A stretch of 64,000 nucleotides of DNA, from NCBI RefSeq assembly GCF_008704995.1, contig NZ_CP023747.1, positions 558,001 to 622,000 on the forward strand, read 5' to 3'. Source of the stretch: Streptomyces nodosus. GTDB taxonomy: Bacteria; Actinomycetota; Actinomycetes; Streptomycetales; Streptomycetaceae. Shown one piece after another: positions 61,181 through 64,000 of the stretch (within the stretch, counting starts at the first letter, position 1; every line of letters begins with the position of its first letter). The position numbers and the translations under genes were made by a program. The notes beneath the pieces are model-generated. The model ran no database searches. It had not been told where the DNA came from and saw only the letters and a program-made list of their open reading frames with translations.

Positions 61181-64000
61181 GGCGCCCGCGGTGACCGCGG
61201 CGGTGGGCCGGTCGCCGGCCGTGCCGGTGGTGCCGAGCGCGGTGGCCTTCAGGAACGTGGCGAGCGCGACGGCGTTGGGGTGGTCGAAGACCATGGTGGA
61301 CGGCAGGGTGAGCCCGGTCGCGGCGACCAGGCGGTTGCGCAGGTCGACGGCGGTCACCGAGTCGAAGCCGATGTCGCGGAAGGCGCGGCGTTCCGGGACG
61401 GTCTCGGCGGAGGCGTGGCCGAGGACTGCGGCGGTCTCCTCGCGGACCACGGAGAGCACGATCCGGTCCTGCTCGGCGGCGGACACGCCCTGGAGGCGGG
61501 CGGCCAGGCCGCTGGTGGCAACGGCCGTCGCGGCGGGCGCGGCCCGGTCGGCCAGCAGCCGCGCCACCTCGGGGATCCGGTCGAACAGGTGCGAGGGCCG
61601 TCCGGCGGTGAAGACGTCGTGGTACGTGCCCCAGTCGATGTCCATCAGACCGATGACGGTCTCGTCGTCCTCCATGACCCGGGTCAGGGCGGTCATCGCC
61701 AGCTCCGGGTCGAGGTACTCCAGGCCGCTGCGGCGGATCTGGTGCGGGTCGGCCAGCTCGCGTTCGAGGTCGTCGGGCCACTTGCCCCAGTGGATGGAGG
61801 TGGCGCGGGCGCCGCGGGCGCGGCGCTGTTCGGCGAGCGCGGACAGATAGGCGTTGCCCGCGACATACGCGGCGTGCACGCCGCTGCCCCACATGCCGGC
61901 GGTGGAGGAGTACAGGACGAAGTCGTCCAGCTCCTCGTCGTCGAGGAGTTCGTCGAGGATCCGGGCGCCGGTCACCTTGGCGTGCACCACGTCGGCGAAC
62001 GCGTCGACGGTGGTGTCGGCGAGGGCGGCCAGCTCGATGACGGCGGCGGTGTGCACGACCGTGCGGACGGTGCGGCCCTCGGCCTTCAGGTCGGCGAGCA
62101 GGGCGGCGACCGCGTCGGGGTCGGTGATGTCGCAGGCCGCGAACCGCACCTCGGTGCCCGCCGCCTGGAGTTCGGCGGCGAGTTCGGCCGCGCCGGGGGC
62201 GTCGGCGCCACGGCGGCTGAGCAGCACCAGGTGCTCGGCGCCCTGGGCGGCCAGGTGGCGGGCGAGTCCGGGGGCGAGGGTGCCGGAGCCGCCGGTGACC
62301 AGGGTGGTGCCGCGCGGCTTCCAGGAGCGGGCCTTGCGGCGGGTGTCGCCGCTCGCGCGGACGATACGGCGGGCGAGGACACCGGCGGGCCGCACGGCGA
62401 GCTGGTCGTCGTCGCCGAGCGCGCCGGCGAGGGCGGCGACGAGCCGCTGGGCGGCGCGGGCGTCCAGCGCCTCGGGCAGGTCGACGCCGCCGCCCCAGCG
62501 GTGGGGGTGTTCGACGGCGACGGTCCAGCCGAGACCGGCGATCTGGCTCTGGAGCGGCCGGGTGACGGTGTCGGACGGGCCGGTGGAGAAGGCGCCGCAG
62601 GTCAGGAACCACAGCGGGGCGGTGACGTCGGCCTCGCCGAGTGCCTGTGCCAGCGACACCGACAGGGCGAGTCCGAGGGTGAGTCCGGGGTGGCGGACGC
62701 AGCCCTCCTCGGCGTCGGCGAGGACGGAGACGATGCCGGTGAGGCCGTCCGTGTCCGTGAGGTGCTCGCGCAGGACGGCGGGGTCGGTGCAGGTCTCGTC
62801 GAGGACGAGACGGCGCACCTCGGCGCCGCCCGCCTCCAGCACCTCGGCGACGTCGTCGTCGACGCCGCCTGCGGACACCAGCAGCCAGGTGCCGTCCAGG
62901 GTGGCGCGGGGGATCTGGGCCAGCGGCTCCCAGACGACCCGGTAGCGCCAGGAGTCGACGGTGGAGCGCTCGCCGCGGGTGCGGCGCCAGGAGGCGAGGC
63001 CGGGCAGGATCGCGGCGACGGACTCCTCGTCGGTGCCGAGCGCCTCGGTGAGGGCGGAGACGTCCGCCTGCTCGACGGCCGCCCAGAACTCGGCGTCCAT
63101 CGGCGCGGAGGCCGAACGGTCCACGACGGCACGGTCGTTCCAGTACCGCTCGTGCTGGAAGGCGTAGGTGGGCAGGTCGACCCGGGTCGCGCCGGTGCCC
63201 TCGAACAGCGGGGCCCAGTCGACCTGGACGCCGCGCACGAACACCTGGGCGGCGGACAGCAGGAAGCGGTCGAGGCCGCCGTTGTCACGGCGCAGGGTGC
63301 CGGAGGCCACGCCGACCACTCCGGCGTCGTCGATCATGTCCTGGACGGACATGGCGAGCACCGGGTGGGAGCTGACCTCGATGAAGGCACGGTGCTCGGT
63401 GTCGAGCAGACCGCGGATGGCGTCCGCGAACAGCACCCGGCCGCGCAGGCTGCGGAACCAGTAGCCGGCGTCCATGACGGTGGTGTCCAGCCAGTCACCG
63501 GTGACCGTGGAGAACAGCGGAACCTCGGACGCCTTGGGCGCGACCTCGGCCAGCAGCTGGAGGATCTCGTCGTGCAGGTCCTCGACATGGTGGGAGTGCG
63601 AGGCGTAGTCCACGGGGACGCGGCGCACCCGCACGCCCTCGGCGGTGAGCAGTTCGGACAGCTCGTCCAGGGCGCCGGGTTCGCCGGAGACCACACAGGA
63701 GCGGGGGCCGTTCTCGGCGGCGACGGACACCCGTCCGCCAAACGCCTCAAGACGGGCCTCCACATCGGCGACCGGCAGCGCCACCGACATCATCCCGCCC
63801 CGCCCGGCCAGCGTCCGGCCGATGGCCTGGCTGCGCAGCGCCACCACCCGGGCACCGTCACGCAGCGACAGGGCGCCGGAGACCACCGCGGCGGCGATCT
63901 CACCCTGCGAGTGGCCGACCACCGCGTCAGGCTCCACACCCTGCGCACGCCACACGGCGGCCAGGGACACCATCACCGCGAACGACGCGGGCTGGACGAC
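56327..64000 (-). CDS. Type I modular PKS, bimodular, methylmalonyl (NysB-like, 5' partial)
   Basis: Open to the right window edge (2,557 visible residues). It begins inside an AT domain ([14 protein letters not shown]) and reads AT-KR-ACP, KS-AT-KR-ACP, docking. Both ATs are methylmalonyl type (YASH); both KRs are A type; no DH or ER. This is the composition of NysB/AmphB, which lay down the two methyl-branched carbinol units at the lactone end of nystatin and amphotericin. Its stop is 17 bp before the start of the giant PKS, so the genes are co-transcribed, and its docking tail should pair with the docking helix of that protein. The missing KS of module 1, and probably a loading PKS gene, lie beyond the window. 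Confidence 0.93.
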   Translation of the reverse strand, partial: VVQPASFAVMVSLAAVWRAQGVEPDAVVGHSQGEIAAAVVSGALSLRDGARVVALRSQAIGRTLAGRGGMMSVALPVADVEARLEAFGGRVSVAAENGPRSCVVSGEPGALDELSELLTAEGVRVRRVPVDYASHSHHVEDLHDEILQLLAEVAPKASEVPLFSTVTGDWLDTTVMDAGYWFRSLRGRVLFADAIRGLLDTEHRAFIEVSSHPVLAMSVQDMIDDAGVVGVASGTLRRDNGGLDRFLLSAAQVFVRGVQVDWAPLFEGTGATRVDLPTYAFQHERYWNDRAVVDRSASAPMDAEFWAAVEQADVSALTEALGTDEESVAAILPGLASWRRTRGERSTVDSWRYRVVWEPLAQIPRATLDGTWLLVSAGGVDDDVAEVLEAGGAEVRRLVLDETCTDPAVLREHLTDTDGLTGIVSVLADAEEGCVRHPGLTLGLALSVSLAQALGEADVTAPLWFLTCGAFSTGPSDTVTRPLQSQIAGLGWTVAVEHPHRWGGGVDLPEALDARAAQRLVAALAGALGDDDQLAVRPAGVLARRIVRASGDTRRKARSWKPRGTTLVTGGSGTLAPGLARHLAAQGAEHLVLLSRRGADAPGAAELAAELQAAGTEVRFAACDITDPDAVAALLADLKAEGRTVRTVVHTAAVIELAALADTTVDAFADVVHAKVTGARILDELLDDEELDDFVLYSSTAGMWGSGVHAAYVAGNAYLSALAEQRRARGARATSIHWGKWPDDLERELADPHQIRRSGLEYLDPELAMTALTRVMEDDETVIGLMDIDWGTYHDVFTAGRPSHLFDRIPEVARLLADRAAPAATAVATSGLAARLQGVSAAEQDRIVLSVVREETAAVLGHASAETVPERRAFRDIGFDSVTAVDLRNRLVAATGLTLPSTMVFDHPNAVALATFLKATALGTTGTAGDRPTAAVTAGADDDLIVIVGMSCRFPGGANTPEELLRLALDGADVISEFPADRGWDAHGLYDPDPDRQGRTYSVHGGFLHEAAGFDAGFFGISPREALAMDPQQRLLLETSWEVLERAGIDPESLHSTATGAFFGASYQDYSSSVQNGTEGAEVHMMTGTAASVLSGRISYLLGLEGPAVTVDTACSSSLVAMHLACQSLRSGESSLALAGGAAVMATPHAFIGFSRQRALAENGRCKPFAEGADGMTLAEGVGVVLLEKLSDARRNGHRVLAVVRGSALNQDGASNGLTAPNGLSQQRVIRQALANAGLGTADIDVVEAHGTGTKLGDPIEAGALLATYGQGRDGGQPLLLGSVKSNIGHTQAAAGVAGVIKMVMAMHAGELPGTLHIDEPSSHVDWTSGAVTLLRERTEWPAVGDRPRRAGISSFGISGTNAHLLLEQAPPAEEPAEEPAGDIEGAPLVPWLLSARSAQALREQASRLLTATTGTDVTVEPARVGHALATTRTAFDHRAVVLGSRPEDFTRGLEAVVSSASAPGVVTGTAGPDSTGPVFVYPGQGSQWWGMGRELLAGSEVFRTAVDDCAAALAPYTDWSLHEVLAGEGDPELLERVDVVQPALFSMMVALTALWRSHGVEPAAVVGHSQGEIAAAHVAGALSLEDAALVVALRSQALPQLSGLGGMMSVSAPAARVTELLQPWGEALSIAAVNGPSSVIVSGDADALDELLETCREQNVRARKVSVDYASHGRHVEAVRDELARVLAPVSPRTPEVPFYSTVTGARLDEAAFDGTYWYTNLRQTVLMEDATRALIASGHRVFVEISPHPVLAAPIQETQESVQEELTETGAVLGTLRRDDGDRRRFLTSLAEAHTHGIAVDWTTAFDRPAYAAVDLPTYPFQRQDFWPEPKTAAPAGTADASDAAFWELVQNQDLDALAGELGIPADDGAARLGDVLPALSAWRTRSLTRSRADALRYHIEWNRVAEPGTARPAGRLLAVISPDHAGAPWVTAVLDALGPDTVRFEAKGTDRAAWAAQLAQLREDEGEFHAVVSLLAAAEALHTDHGSVPLGLAQTLLLAQALGDAGLTAPLWCLTRGGVAAGRGDVLSSPVQGALWGLGRVIGLEHPDRWGGLIDLPETVDTRAAARLTGLLADAGGEDQLAIRGSGVLARRLAHAAPAVPGSGKRPPVHGSVLVTGGTGGIGGRVARRLAEQGAAHLVLTSRRGADAPGAAELRAELEQLGVRVTIAACDAADREALAALLAELPEDAPLTAVFHSAGVAHDDAPVADLTLGQLDALMRAKLTAARHLHELTADLDLDAFVLFSSGAAVWGSGGQPGYAAANAYLDALAEHRRSLGLTASSVAWGTWGEVGMATDPEVHDRLVRQGVLAMEPEHALGALDQMLENDDTAAAITLMDWEMFAPAFTANRPSALLSTVPEAVSALSDEGPADGGADAAVPPLRARLDGLPTAERARALVEAVRAEASATLGHDSPDAVPASRAFRDVGFDSVTAVELRNRLRAALGLPLPAALVFDYPTPTALAQHIGSLLYGTAPDEADTGRADDPDARIREALATVPIGRLRKAGLLDMVLKLAESDDTEDSATATDDAADALDLDDMDAEALLRLAAENSAN
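61240..64000 (-). other. PKS module 1, partial (AT-KR-ACP visible)
   Basis: Residues counted from Met at 63976: AT with GHSQG (21-25) and YASH (124-127), methylmalonyl. KR catalytic half about 555-735: cofactor motif [10 protein letters not shown], no LDD, W697 and H701 in WGSGVHAAY, Tyr704; W plus H is the A2 fingerprint. ACP Ser873. KS beyond the window. Confidence 0.85.

Overview
The window is high-GC DNA with actinobacterial gene style: GTG/TTG starts, very strong third-position GC, long antisense shadow frames, an OhrR/Ohr pair, a CebR-like operator, and a LAL-type regulator beside a giant modular polyketide synthase. It is most likely a Streptomyces chromosome. The left ~24 kb is ordinary accessory metabolism and regulation. 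The right ~37 kb is the edge of a large type I PKS gene cluster.

Layout, left part (1-24.1 kb). In order: an epoxide-hydrolase-like alpha/beta hydrolase cut by the window edge; a GNAT acetyltransferase preceded by a possible 17-codon leader peptide; a DinB/methyltransferase pair; a proline iminopeptidase; an FAD-dependent oxidoreductase; and a scar where a kinase fragment and a methyltransferase fragment abut. Then come a class IV aminotransferase, a TPR-like protein and a HelD-like helicase. A minus-strand MFS - MarR - isochorismatase-like - PEBP set follows, with a conspicuous palindrome at the MarR start. After it lie a divergent LysR gene, two VOC proteins, a membrane protein, a divergent SDR/MmyB-like regulator pair with a candidate operator, the OhrR/Ohr pair, a secreted CBM-GH64 glucanase behind a CebR-type operator, and an amino-acid permease.

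Layout, right part (24.1-64 kb). All genes are on the minus strand, so they read from right to left. First is a bimodular PKS (start outside the window): AT(methylmalonyl)-KR-ACP, then KS-AT(methylmalonyl)-KR-ACP and a docking tail. Next is a giant PKS of five malonyl modules, each with DH and KR, the third also with ER. Then a stand-alone type II thioesterase, then a LAL regulator whose LuxR DNA-binding end is missing. This order and the domain content match what is known of the nysB-nysC-nysE-nysRI part of nystatin/amphotericin-type polyene macrolide clusters. The modules predict two methyl-branched hydroxylated units, a diene, one saturated unit and two further double bonds, passed on to a PKS encoded elsewhere, because no terminal TE domain is present.

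The giant PKS is broken in its fourth KS by about six small indels packed into ~520 bp. The reading frame on both sides is the same, so the two long ORFs are best read as one gene of ~27.5 kb. That place is also where a sixth module would be expected from the nystatin model. A collapsed repeat in the assembly, real decay, or a genuinely shorter polyene synthase are all open.
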